Shown: piece by piece, positions 16,756-24,370 of the stretch
How the letters are laid out: each line of letters opens with the position of its first letter
Position numbering within the stretch: the first letter of the stretch is position 1
Source of the DNA: Armatimonadota bacterium
GTDB lineage: Bacteria > Armatimonadota > Fimbriimonadia > Fimbriimonadales > GBS-DC
Reading direction: 5' to 3'
DNA length: 34,818 nucleotides
NCBI GenBank assembly: GCA_013359125.1
Contig: JABWCR010000006.1
Coordinates: 76,643 to 111,460 of the forward strand
The notes under the pieces: model-generated
Seen by the model: the letters and a program-made list of their open reading frames with translations, nothing else
What the model was told of the DNA's origin: nothing
Database searches by the model: none
Program-made: the position numbers and the translations under genes

Positions 16756-17367
16756 ATGAGCGCGACCAACCCAGTTGTTCAACAGTCTCAGCGCGGCCTG
16801 ATGGTCGTCGTGTCCGGCCCGGCGGGCGTGGGCAAAGACACGTTGCTCGAACGGCTTCAGTCGGCTTGGCCGCGTCTAAAGCGAGTCGTAACCTATACGA
16901 CCCGTCCGCCTGCCGAGGGCGAGCGGCATGGCGTGGACTATCTCTTTGTCAAAGAGGAGGAGTTCAAGCAACTCGTGCAAGAGAGCGCCTTTTTGGAACA
17001 TGCTGTGGTCCATGGCAATCACTACGGCACGCCGCGGCGAGAAGCCGAGGCCTTTCGAGAGGCGGGCGACGACGCCGCGCTCAAGATCGACGTTCAAGGC
17101 GGCCTGCAGATAAAGGAAAAGAACCCCGACGCTGTCTTGATGTTCATTCAGCCGCCGGACATGGGGGAATTGGAAGCCCGAATGCGAAAGCGAGGCCGCG
17201 ATAGCGAAGAGACCATACAACTGCGGCTGAAAAACGCTTGGGACGAGATGGCCAAAATCCCGTTCTACGACTATCTAGTAACGAACGACGACATCCAGCG
17301 CGCGGTCGATGCCATGCGCAGCATTTTGGTGGCCGAAAAGTCGCGGATTAGTCGCATGAAGCTCTAG
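16756..17367 (+). CDS. gmk: Guanylate kinase
   Basis: This enzyme converts GMP to GDP with ATP. The 203-aa product has the P-loop GPAGVGKDT (21-29), the GMP-binding segment TYTTRPPAEGERHGVDY (about 45-61), and GNHYGTP with a following LKIDVQGG (about 92-119). The family usually has KGT in the P-loop; here it is KDT. It is followed 4 nt later by coaBC, an order common in bacteria, but the usual rpoZ between them is absent here. Confidence 0.96.
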   Translation: MSATNPVVQQSQRGLMVVVSGPAGVGKDTLLERLQSAWPRLKRVVTYTTRPPAEGERHGVDYLFVKEEEFKQLVQESAFLEHAVVHGNHYGTPRREAEAFREAGDDAALKIDVQGGLQIKEKNPDAVLMFIQPPDMGELEARMRKRGRDSEETIQLRLKNAWDEMAKIPFYDYLVTNDDIQRAVDAMRSILVAEKSRISRMKL

Positions 17368-17371
17368 GATC

Positions 17372-18565
17372 ATGTTCGCAGGCAAGAAAGTCTGCCTGGG
17401 CGTTACGGGCAGCATCGCCGCCTACAAAAGCGCAGACTTAGCGCGGGAGCTGATGCGTCAAGGGGCAGAAGTTACGGTCGTCCTGACCAAGTCCGCTGCC
17501 AAACTGATCGCTCCCGCCACATTTGAAGCGCTGACCGGACGCCCTGTAACGGTCGATGCGTTCGATGAGCCTTTTGCTGGCAAGATCGCGCACATCGAGC
17601 TGGCGCAAGGGTCGGATTTGATCGTCGTGGCGCCTTGTACGGCAGATTTTTTGGCTAAGATGGCTCATGGCTTGGCGGACGACATGCTCAGCACCGTACT
17701 CTTGGCAACAGACGCGCCGGTGTCGGTCGCGCCTGCAATGAACCCGAAGATGCTCGACCACCCAGCGACCCAGGCCAATATTGCGACCCTCAAATCGCGC
17801 GGCGTTCAGTTCGTCGAGCCGGCCTACGGCCTGATGGCATGCGGCGACGAGGGTTACGGCAAAATGGCCGACGTGGCGGACATCATCGCGATAGCGCGAG
17901 CGATCTTGACTGGCAAGAGAGATTTTGAAGGCGAGCAGGTTCTGGTTACCGCGGGGCCGACGCACGAGCCGATAGACCCTGTGCGGCATATCGCCAACCG
18001 AAGCAGCGGGAAGATGGGCGTTGCCTTAGCCGAGGCGGCCAGAGATCGCGGCGCAACCGTTGTGCTTGTGCTGGGCCCGTCGCCTTTGAAAGACCCTATC
18101 GGCGCAGAGACGATCCGCGTAACAACAGCCAAAGAGATGTTGCGAGCGGTCGAATCGAAGTGGGACTCATGCTCCCTTTTCATCAGCGCTGCAGCGGTCG
18201 CCGACTATCGACCGGTCGAGTCGCTGCCCGACAAACGCAAGAAAGAAGAGGGCAGTTGGACCCTGAAGTTAGAGCCGAATCCGGACATTTTGCAGCACAT
18301 GGCCAAGAAGAAAGGCGATCGCATTTTCGTCGGGTTTGCCGCCGAGACTAAATCGGTCAAGAAGAATGCAAAGGAAAAGCTGACCAAGAAGAGTCTTGAT
18401 CTGATCGTCGCCAACGATGTGAGTCAAAAGGGAATCGGGTTCGACTCGGACGATAATCAGGTTATCCTATTGAGCAGGGACGGTCAGGAGAAGGCCTCGC
18501 CCAAGATGTCCAAGCGGGCGATTGCCGACTTCATTCTAGACGCCGTCTCGGGGATGTTGAAATGA
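17372..18565 (+). CDS. coaBC: Bifunctional phosphopantothenoylcysteine decarboxylase/synthetase
   Basis: CoaBC joins cysteine to phosphopantothenate and decarboxylates the product on the way to coenzyme A. The 397-aa length is typical. The N-terminal flavoprotein decarboxylase half shows GSIAAYKS (13-20), the active histidine H74 in AHIELAQ, PAMN (121-124) and the catalytic C157 in MACGDEGYGKM. The C-terminal synthetase half shows ITAGPTHEPIDPVR-like residues, NRSSGKMG, AAVADYRP and the KKxxxxLI-type lysine region. The end overlaps the next gene as ATGA. Confidence 0.96.
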   Translation: MFAGKKVCLGVTGSIAAYKSADLARELMRQGAEVTVVLTKSAAKLIAPATFEALTGRPVTVDAFDEPFAGKIAHIELAQGSDLIVVAPCTADFLAKMAHGLADDMLSTVLLATDAPVSVAPAMNPKMLDHPATQANIATLKSRGVQFVEPAYGLMACGDEGYGKMADVADIIAIARAILTGKRDFEGEQVLVTAGPTHEPIDPVRHIANRSSGKMGVALAEAARDRGATVVLVLGPSPLKDPIGAETIRVTTAKEMLRAVESKWDSCSLFISAAAVADYRPVESLPDKRKKEEGSWTLKLEPNPDILQHMAKKKGDRIFVGFAAETKSVKKNAKEKLTKKSLDLIVANDVSQKGIGFDSDDNQVILLSRDGQEKASPKMSKRAIADFILDAVSGMLK

Positions 18566-20247
18566 AACGCCTCATCTCGCTCGCGCTGGTTTTCATGGTC
18601 GTGCCTCTTTTTGCTCAAAGGGCCAGCGGATGGAACGGTTGGCTCGACCCGGGCGTTTACTTCGAGGTGCTTTCGGGCAGCGGATACAACTCGTTTCAAT
18701 GGGCCCAGCTGAGAGCCGATCAGGACGTCCCGCCCAGAACCGTTCGCTATGGCCATTTGCAAACGGTGCTACTGACGGAAGGCGGCGATGCGTTCGGTCG
18801 AATGGTTCTCTTTTGGAGCGGCTATCAACAGAACGGGGGCGATCGGTCGCAATATTGGCTGCACAATGTCTTGAACGCATCGCCGATCCTGCAGGGCGGA
18901 CGAGCAGGCGCATTGTACGACATGCCTCGACTCATGCAGGTTCGGATTTGGAACGAGCAGCTTTTCTCTTGGCAACCGCGCTACTCGGCCGCAAGCCTCT
19001 ATGTGTCCAATGCGCCGAGCGTCCAACTGGTGGCCGCGCCCGAGCCGCGCTGGACAGACGTTTCTTGGCTCGATATCAATCCTCACAAACCAGGCATTCA
19101 GATCGATCCGAAGTATCTGCCTGATCTGAACTTGGAATGGTCAACGGGCAGCGCTACTGCAAGAAGAACCATGACATCGGTCAAGAAGCTAGTCGGTCGA
19201 AACCAGTATGCGGATGCCAACTTTCCATCGCCGTTCAGGGACGACTTTGGACTGAGGGCGAACGTATCAGTACGTGTAGGCGATCAGCGATTTCCCTGGT
19301 GGCAAGCCTCGCCTTCTTTGCCTTTCTTGCCAGGCGGCCTGATCGAACAGCGCACAATCGTGTCCGAATATGGTTCGACCGCAATCGGGCTGCGTTCGCT
19401 TCCTTTAGGAACGACCATCGCGCTCGCATTCGAGGTTGAAGCGCGGCGCGGCGCATATGACGAACTGGGGCAAGCAATAGAGCCGAACATCGTTCGCGAG
19501 CCGATGGACGATCTTCGAGATGCCGCTTCGCTCAATTTCGACATCCGGGCGCTGACCTATCGCTATTCGGGCGCCTTGAGCGGCGGTGGCGACGTAAGGG
19601 ACGAAGAAGCCGATCCGATCTGCGTTTCAAAGGAAGCGGGCTCGCTGGACATAAGGCTCAACCTCATCGATCTGGGCTTGCCTTACGATGTGCCGGTCGT
19701 CTTTTCTGGCTCGCGCATAGATGCTGAGACGATCGAATGGACGCTCAACGCTCAGCCCAACCTCTGTGTGAACTTAGGCGCATTTGACGCCTTAATCAAG
19801 CGAATCGCGGGCAAACTGAGAGGACGGATCGTAGCCGAGCCGCTTTTCTTCGATCCCCTTTGCAACGCCTTCTTCAACCTTCAGATCACGCCGATAGGCG
19901 GGGACGCCCACAATTGGCTGGACGCAGAGGTGTACGCGCTCTGTTTTGAGTCGTCCATTACCCGCGTCAACGTAACGGCACGATCGATCGACTATCGAGC
20001 TTTGAGCGGAAGTCCGGCAGCGTTCGCCGATCCCCGAGTCTTGTCAAGAGTTGCTCTGGCACAAGCCATCGAGCTCGCGCCGTTCGGAGACATCAATCAG
20101 GACGGTTGCGTGGACGACCAAGACTTAGCCGAATTGCTGGCTGACTTCGGAATGTCTGGCGCTCATCGTTCGGACATCAGCGGCAATGGATTCGTGGACG
20201 ATTACGACCTAGCGATCCTATTGGAGAACTTCGGGCGCGGCTGTTGA
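18562..20247 (+). CDS. Secreted protein with C-terminal dockerin-like EF-hand pair
   Basis: The 561-aa product has a signal peptide (1-19, PLFAQ). The central 500 residues are a beta-rich extracytoplasmic region I do not recognise. It ends in two calcium-loop repeats, DINQDGCVDDQDL (about 511-523) and DISGNGFVDDYDL (about 539-551), each followed by a short helix and a LLxDFG/LLENFG motif, as in type I dockerins. In bacteria without cellulosomes such tails are common on surface proteins and may bind calcium or sort the protein. The second loop has N at position 5 in place of D. The ATG overlaps the coaBC stop by 4 nt, an odd coupling of a housekeeping gene to a secreted protein. Confidence 0.82.
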   Translation: MKRLISLALVFMVVPLFAQRASGWNGWLDPGVYFEVLSGSGYNSFQWAQLRADQDVPPRTVRYGHLQTVLLTEGGDAFGRMVLFWSGYQQNGGDRSQYWLHNVLNASPILQGGRAGALYDMPRLMQVRIWNEQLFSWQPRYSAASLYVSNAPSVQLVAAPEPRWTDVSWLDINPHKPGIQIDPKYLPDLNLEWSTGSATARRTMTSVKKLVGRNQYADANFPSPFRDDFGLRANVSVRVGDQRFPWWQASPSLPFLPGGLIEQRTIVSEYGSTAIGLRSLPLGTTIALAFEVEARRGAYDELGQAIEPNIVREPMDDLRDAASLNFDIRALTYRYSGALSGGGDVRDEEADPICVSKEAGSLDIRLNLIDLGLPYDVPVVFSGSRIDAETIEWTLNAQPNLCVNLGAFDALIKRIAGKLRGRIVAEPLFFDPLCNAFFNLQITPIGGDAHNWLDAEVYALCFESSITRVNVTARSIDYRALSGSPAAFADPRVLSRVALAQAIELAPFGDINQDGCVDDQDLAELLADFGMSGAHRSDISGNGFVDDYDLAILLENFGRGC

Positions 20248-20250
20248 CGG

Positions 20251-20256
20251 TATAAT
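20251..20256 (+). promoter_or_regulatory. Consensus -10 (TATAAT) of the M23 gene
   Basis: TATAAT lies 4 nt after the dockerin gene's stop and 20 nt before the ATG at 20277. The leader carries GAGGAGG at 20264-20270. No -35 box at normal spacing is clear. Confidence 0.65.
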
Positions 20257-20276
20257 GGCGCGCGAGGAGGCCCGTT

Positions 20277-21443
20277 ATGAACAGGACGTTCGTGCTATTG
20301 CTCGTCTCGTTGCTGACGCTTGTTGCATCGATCGGCATCTCCCAGACCAAGAAGCCCGCCCCTAAGCCCGCCCAGAGCCAAACCCAACTTCAGAAACAGC
20401 TGAAAGAGGCCGAAGCCAAGAAAAATCAAATTAGAAGCGCTCTTCGAAAGACTCGCGCAGAAGCCACCAAGGTCAAAAAGGACATTCGCGAGTTAGACCA
20501 CCGCCTTATTGTTACGGGCGACCGATTGGACAAGACCCAAAATCAGTTGGGCAACGCTCGTGCCGAACAGGCCGAACTCAAATCCAGGCTCTCGACGTTG
20601 GAAAAGCAATTGGCCGAGCGCGAGCGATTGTTGGCCAGTCGAATTCGATCTTCCTACACCAGCGGCCAAGTCAGTTACGTGTCGGTGCTCAGCGGCGCTC
20701 GCTCGATGAACGACTTGAGCAGCCGAGGCTATGTCGTCCAGCGGATATTGGAGACCGACCGGAAGTTGATGAACGACGTGCGCTATATGCGCAACGCCGT
20801 CGAGGCGGCCAAGAAAAGAAAGGACGCACTGGTCGGACGCATTGCCGCCTTAGAGAAGAACTTGAAGGTCGAATCGGCGCAGTACCAATCGGCCAAGACC
20901 GAAAAGGGCGTCGCGCTCAAAGTACTGCGATCGCAAGAAAGCACCTATCTTCAGCAGCTGCGAGAGATCGAACAGGAATCGAACGCCATTGCCAGCGCGC
21001 TGCGAGCCATGCAGCGTTCGAGTGCCGGCGCCGCACGGGCCGCGACGCCATGGACGGGGCGATTCGTGAAGCCCGTTGCGGGACGCACGACCTCTCCCTA
21101 CGGTAATCGATTGCACCCTATTGCCAAAGTTACGAAGCTTCACACGGGTGTCGATTTTGGGGCCTCGCACGGCACAAAGATCGTGGCCGCAGACGACGGC
21201 GTGGTGATCGAAGCGAGCTATCGGCGAGGTTACGGCAATACCGTGATCATCGATCATGGCGGCGGGATTGCGACGCTTTACGCGCACTGCTCGTCGCTTC
21301 TGGTATCCGCCGGACAGAACGTCAGTCAGGGACAGACGATCGCCCGAGTAGGCTCGACGGGGTATTCGACAGGCCCGCATCTGCACTTCGAGGTCAGAGT
21401 CAACGGCGAACCGGTCAATCCATCTCGATACGGCATACGGTAA
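20277..21443 (+). CDS. EnvC-like M23 murein endopeptidase with coiled coil
   Basis: The 388-aa product has a signal peptide (1-22), a long coiled coil (about 35-245, rich in K, E, Q and R heptads) and a C-terminal LytM/M23 domain. The zinc ligands are present: H289 and D293 in HTGVDFG, and H370 in HLHF, with H337 and H368 as catalytic histidines. It should therefore be an active endopeptidase, unlike E. coli EnvC, which lost these residues and only activates amidases. It probably acts in cell separation or wall remodelling together with the transglycosylase upstream. ATG 20277 is fixed by GAGGAGG with a 6-nt spacing. Confidence 0.92.
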   Translation: MNRTFVLLLVSLLTLVASIGISQTKKPAPKPAQSQTQLQKQLKEAEAKKNQIRSALRKTRAEATKVKKDIRELDHRLIVTGDRLDKTQNQLGNARAEQAELKSRLSTLEKQLAERERLLASRIRSSYTSGQVSYVSVLSGARSMNDLSSRGYVVQRILETDRKLMNDVRYMRNAVEAAKKRKDALVGRIAALEKNLKVESAQYQSAKTEKGVALKVLRSQESTYLQQLREIEQESNAIASALRAMQRSSAGAARAATPWTGRFVKPVAGRTTSPYGNRLHPIAKVTKLHTGVDFGASHGTKIVAADDGVVIEASYRRGYGNTVIIDHGGGIATLYAHCSSLLVSAGQNVSQGQTIARVGSTGYSTGPHLHFEVRVNGEPVNPSRYGIR

Positions 21444-21447
21444 GAGA

Positions 21448-21480
21448 TCCGTCGCAAGGGCGCGTTGCCCTTGCGACGGA
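21448..21480. terminator. Long perfect hairpin between convergent genes
   Basis: A 14-bp perfect stem (TCCGTCGCAAGGGC / GCCCTTGCGACGGA) with a 5-nt loop begins 4 nt after the M23 stop and ends 11 nt before the end of the minus-strand gene at 21492. Neither strand has a T run, so it may act as a U-less bidirectional terminator or as an mRNA 3' stabiliser. Confidence 0.65.
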
Positions 21481-21491
21481 TTGGCAAGCGG

Positions 21492-21701
21492 TCAAGCGGC
21501 CTGAGCCATGTCGATCGCTTGTACTTCGACAATGCGGTCTAGTCGCACCTCCCGCACGTCCGTGAGCATGCAGAGGCCGTACATCGGAACGTACGAAACG
21601 TCCACTATATGCATGGTCTCTCTGAGCACATCTCCGTGGCGGTCTTTGTAAGCCACCTCGCAGGTGTAACCCACGTACTGTTGGGCATCCCTGAATTGCA
21701 T
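21492..21701 (-). CDS. Small 69-aa protein, possibly WYL-like
   Basis: The ATG at 21701 is preceded by GGGGAGGAAG at good spacing, so this is a real small gene. The pattern AYKDRHGDVLRE followed by a central hydrophobic strand region and EVRLDRIVEV resembles the core of the WYL sensor domain, in which a Y-x-x-x-x-G strand is followed by FRLDRI. It lacks the helix-turn-helix and WYL motif of full regulators. It could be a stand-alone ligand- or nucleic-acid-binding barrel. The family match is by eye only. Confidence 0.65.
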   Translation of the reverse strand: MQFRDAQQYVGYTCEVAYKDRHGDVLRETMHIVDVSYVPMYGLCMLTDVREVRLDRIVEVQAIDMAQAA

Positions 21702-21762
21702 TGGATGCTTCCTCCCCTGTTTGTAATTGAACGAGACCGCAGTCCCGTTTTCCCCAATCTCC

Positions 21763-22350
21763 TTATTCCGCCGAAGGCGCCTGGGGACTGCCAGGAGAGG
21801 CGCTGGTTTTGTACGGAGCGTAGAATCGGAGGCATATCCAAGCCATCGCGGCGCCGAGCGCCGCTCCCGCGATAACGTCCGACGGATAGTGCACTCCGCG
21901 ATAGATGCGCGAGAGCGCAATGAGCGCGGCCAACACCCATGCCGCCCATCCAAAAGAGCGATATCGGGTGCCTCTTGTGATGGACCAGACATACATGGCC
22001 ATGGCAAAGCTAGTGGTCGCATGACCGGACGGAAAGGAGTTGTAGAAGATGCGTTCGTCCGGCGCGACGATGGCTTCGGGGAGGTTGGAAGGCCGCTCTC
22101 TCGGTATCAGACGCTTGACGATTTGCGCCCCGGCGCCGCTGGCAACGACTACCAGCAAGGCCGGCAGAAAATAGAGCCTTAGATAGGGCTGAGATTTGGC
22201 TATTTGGGCGATGCTCGCAAACGCCAGCGCTCCAGCGCCTTGCACCCAGCCAAGCCCGAGGGTTGTAACAACCACCATGACTGCATCCATCCAGGGCGCG
22301 TTCCATCCGTGATTGATCTGAAAGAAGAGAGACTTGTCCAGTTCGTACAT
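21763..22350 (-). CDS. PAP2-family membrane phosphatase
   Basis: The 195-aa product has six likely membrane segments and the three PAP2 active-site motifs: KRLIPRERP (about 79-87), PSGHATTSF (about 107-115) and SRIYRGVHYPSDV (about 147-159). Such enzymes remove phosphate from undecaprenyl diphosphate, phosphatidate or lipid A at the outer face of the inner membrane; the substrate is not determined by sequence. Its ATG overlaps the stop of the preceding gene as TGATG, indicating coupled translation in the minus-strand chain. Confidence 0.9.
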   Translation of the reverse strand: MYELDKSLFFQINHGWNAPWMDAVMVVVTTLGLGWVQGAGALAFASIAQIAKSQPYLRLYFLPALLVVVASGAGAQIVKRLIPRERPSNLPEAIVAPDERIFYNSFPSGHATTSFAMAMYVWSITRGTRYRSFGWAAWVLAALIALSRIYRGVHYPSDVIAGAALGAAMAWICLRFYAPYKTSASPGSPQAPSAE

Positions 22351-22883
22351 CAGCGGCGGCGACCCTGTGTTTGGTCCAGAATCTCGGAGGTCCGCCCATC
22401 CGCATAGATAACGAGATTGCCGCCCCGATGCCTGGAAGGCTTAGGGAGCGACTCCACTTTGTCATGCGCATTGCGCCTTGCAAGGCTGGATTCGAAGAAT
22501 AGAACAGTACGCTTTCGATTCTCGATCTCCGATAGCTTCTGTCCGCTCAAATCGCTGTTCATTGCATACCCATAGCTGGACGCCCGCAATCGAGGGCATT
22601 CGAACGCGGTCTTGTCAGCGCCCTTGTCTATCAGCGCATCGGACCAAGAATCGGCCAGCGGAAGGCGGCCGTCGTTCTCCTGTGCGTACAGTTGCGCCGC
22701 GCTGTAGAGCGCTCGAAGATTTATGACGCACTGCATCGAGTCGGGCGGCGCTTTTTCTTGCGCGCGGGAGAGAATCTGTGCTGAAAGAAAAGCCAAGAGC
22801 ATCCACGATCCAACCATGCCCGCCAGAGCGCCTAATACGACGATGCACGCCACGGTGCGGTTGGGTCGTTTTGGCTGTTCCAT
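22350..22883 (-). CDS. H-X9-DG pseudopilin-like membrane protein
   Basis: The 177-aa product has one N-terminal membrane helix (about 12-35), then a pilin-like segment (MQCVINLRALYSAAQLYAQ, followed by NDGRLP), and a C-terminal H-RGGNLVIYA-DG that fits the H-X9-DG motif exactly. This is the architecture of the prepilin-type proteins common in Planctomycetes and Armatimonadota. The usual GFTLIELLVVIAII cleavage site is missing, so it would be a fixed membrane protein instead of a processed pilin. The ATG at 22883 overlaps the stop of the DUF1854 gene as TGATG, and the PAP2 gene is coupled in the same way. Confidence 0.78.
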   Translation of the reverse strand: MEQPKRPNRTVACIVVLGALAGMVGSWMLLAFLSAQILSRAQEKAPPDSMQCVINLRALYSAAQLYAQENDGRLPLADSWSDALIDKGADKTAFECPRLRASSYGYAMNSDLSGQKLSEIENRKRTVLFFESSLARRNAHDKVESLPKPSRHRGGNLVIYADGRTSEILDQTQGRRR

Positions 22884-23383
22884 CAAAAGAGACGCTCTAC
22901 CTGTCGATGGCTGTGCTCGTCCAACGCTTCATAGTCTGGAATCTCGTAGCGATTGCCATCCATCGCCCAGATGAGATAGCGATTGGAAGTCAGCTCGTGA
23001 ACGTTGTCTCGCCAGTTGCGGCAGAAGAAGAGTCGATTGCCCCGATCGGTCTCCACATCCCACTTAAGCAGCCCGAACTCTTCACGAAGCAAGTTGATGC
23101 GGCTAATCTTGGGGATAAAGTAGCGGCGGTCTAATTCGGCTTCCAAAGTCGCTAGCGATTCATGATCCATGCCTCTCAGGTCGCGAAACATGCCGATCTC
23201 TTCGCCATCGGGCAAGAGCGCCGAGATGTATCGGTATGGGTCGGAGAATGGCTGTGCCCGGGCAAACTCGGCACGCATGTAGCATCGATCCGACAACATC
23301 AGACGCGCATCCAAGCCGTTTGGCGCGCGCCGTATCTTCACCTTGTCGGCCTCCAACCACTCGATCTCCGCTCTGCCGCTCAT
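22883..23383 (-). CDS. DUF1854-family protein
   Basis: The 166-aa product shows the DUF1854 pattern: LPDGEEIGMFRDLRGMD, then LEAELDRRYFIPKISRI, FGLLKWDVETDRG and a C-terminal GNRYEIPDYEALDEHS. Some members are found beside cyanophycin genes, but no such genes are visible here. No signal peptide or membrane helix is seen, so it is probably cytoplasmic. TAGAAT lies 8 nt before the ATG, and GGAG touches the start, so either a leaderless or an SD-led start is possible. It heads the coupled chain with the H-X9-DG and PAP2 genes. Confidence 0.85.
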   Translation of the reverse strand: MSGRAEIEWLEADKVKIRRAPNGLDARLMLSDRCYMRAEFARAQPFSDPYRYISALLPDGEEIGMFRDLRGMDHESLATLEAELDRRYFIPKISRINLLREEFGLLKWDVETDRGNRLFFCRNWRDNVHELTSNRYLIWAMDGNRYEIPDYEALDEHSHRQVERLF

Positions 23384-23391
23384 CTCCGCTT

Positions 23392-23397
23392 ATTCTA
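23392..23397 (-). promoter_or_regulatory. -10 box (TAGAAT) of the DUF1854 chain
   Basis: TAGAAT on the minus strand ends 8 nt before the ATG at 23383, the same spacing as at metY, nnr and the membrane-protein gene. Confidence 0.45.
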
Positions 23398-23448
23398 CCG
23401 CCGCATAGGAAACCGGAGAATGCCTAGCGAATCTCTACGACCAATGCC

Positions 23449-24102
23449 ATGAATTTAAGCGCACATGAGAAGGCGCGACTGGGCTTGGGCGGCCTTGCGA
23501 TCGCTTGCATCGTTGCAGTGGGCGCCTATGAATTTGGCAAGAGCGGGGCTCCGCCAGCTGCTTCGAACCAATCGGTGAGCGAGTATATCCCGCTCAATGC
23601 TCCTGAGCGCACAGAAGAAGATCCTCCCAATGAAGCGATAGCGACCAAGCGCATCACTGTCCATGTTGCGGGCGGGGTCAAAAAACCGGGATTGATCGAG
23701 CTTTCGAGCGACGCCCGCGTTTCGGACGCCATCGCGGCGGCGGGCGGCGTTGCAGAGGGTTCGGACGCAAACGGTTTGAATCTCTCCAGACGCTTGGAAG
23801 ACGGCGAAAAACTGGTGGTACCCACCATCGCCGAAGCCAAGAAGGTTCTGATCGAAGAAGGCAAGCAAGCCGTAGAAGCCTCGAAGCCTGAAGCAAAGGC
23901 GTCCGGCCCCAAGATCGTCAACATCAACACGGCCACGGCCGCTCAGCTAGAGGCTCTTCCCGGCATCGGCCCGGTCATTGCAGAGAGGATAATTCAGTTA
24001 AGAAAGGAGCGAGGCCGGTTCGAATCGGTGGACGAACTGCTCGATGTGAGCGGCATCGGCCCCAAGAAAATGGAGAAAATCCGGCCCGTCGCTCGACTTT
24101 GA
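23449..24102 (+). CDS. comEA: ComEA-type DNA-binding competence protein
   Basis: The 217-aa product has an N-terminal membrane anchor (about 11-28), an acidic linker, an SLBB domain (about 67-120: ITVHVAGGVKKPGLIEL, VSDAIAAAGG), and a C-terminal double helix-hairpin-helix DNA-binding domain (about 150-217: VNINTATAAQLEALPGIGPVIAERI, LLDVSGIGPKKMEKI). ComEA binds incoming double-stranded DNA at the outside of the membrane during natural transformation. Together with pilT in this window it suggests competence, but no comEC is present here. It is divergent from the DUF1854 gene. Confidence 0.93.
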   Translation: MNLSAHEKARLGLGGLAIACIVAVGAYEFGKSGAPPAASNQSVSEYIPLNAPERTEEDPPNEAIATKRITVHVAGGVKKPGLIELSSDARVSDAIAAAGGVAEGSDANGLNLSRRLEDGEKLVVPTIAEAKKVLIEEGKQAVEASKPEAKASGPKIVNINTATAAQLEALPGIGPVIAERIIQLRKERGRFESVDELLDVSGIGPKKMEKIRPVARL

Positions 24103-24198
24103 GAGCTTTGGCACAAAACGTGCTAATAGAGAGCGCGAGGGTAAAGACCATCACTTTCTTCTGATTTTTTTGGCTTGAAGGATAAGATAAAAGGAGAT

Positions 24199-24250
24199 GC
24201 GCGGTTGAGGTCGGGAGCGAAAGTTCTCGGCCTTTGCTGCGCGTTTTTTT
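24199..24250 (+). terminator. Two-part intrinsic terminator after comEA
   Basis: A 6-bp outer stem (GCGCGG / CTGCGC) and a 10-bp inner stem (GGTCGGGAGC / GTTCTCGGCC, with G-U pairs) are capped by a GAAA tetraloop, then followed by G and seven T. It is 97 nt past the comEA stop. The 24103-24198 leader region contains another T7 run but no convincing RNA family. A short hairpin AAGCAG/CTGCTT at 24256-24271 follows. Confidence 0.75.
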
Positions 24251-24330
24251 ACATCAAGCAGGAATCTGCTTCCTCCGCGTCGTATCGCTTAGTTATCTAT
24301 GAGCAAAGACCCGTAATGTTGCGGAGTTCC

Positions 24331-24360
24331 TTGCAATCGTACGGGGAATCGCGCTATAAT
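24331..24360 (+). promoter_or_regulatory. Sigma70-type promoter of the conserved hypothetical gene
   Basis: TTGCAA (24331-24336) and TATAAT (24355-24360) are spaced by 18 bp. The predicted start is about 24367, only a few bases before the ATG at 24371, so the mRNA has almost no leader. Confidence 0.7.
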
Positions 24361-24370
24361 GGAGATGTCG

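Noticed and set aside
24103-24330. Riboswitch or structured RNA upstream of the hypothetical gene
   Set aside because: I compared it by eye with c-di-GMP, preQ1 and SRP RNA patterns and found no match; the folded part is explained by the terminator, and the promoter lies after it.
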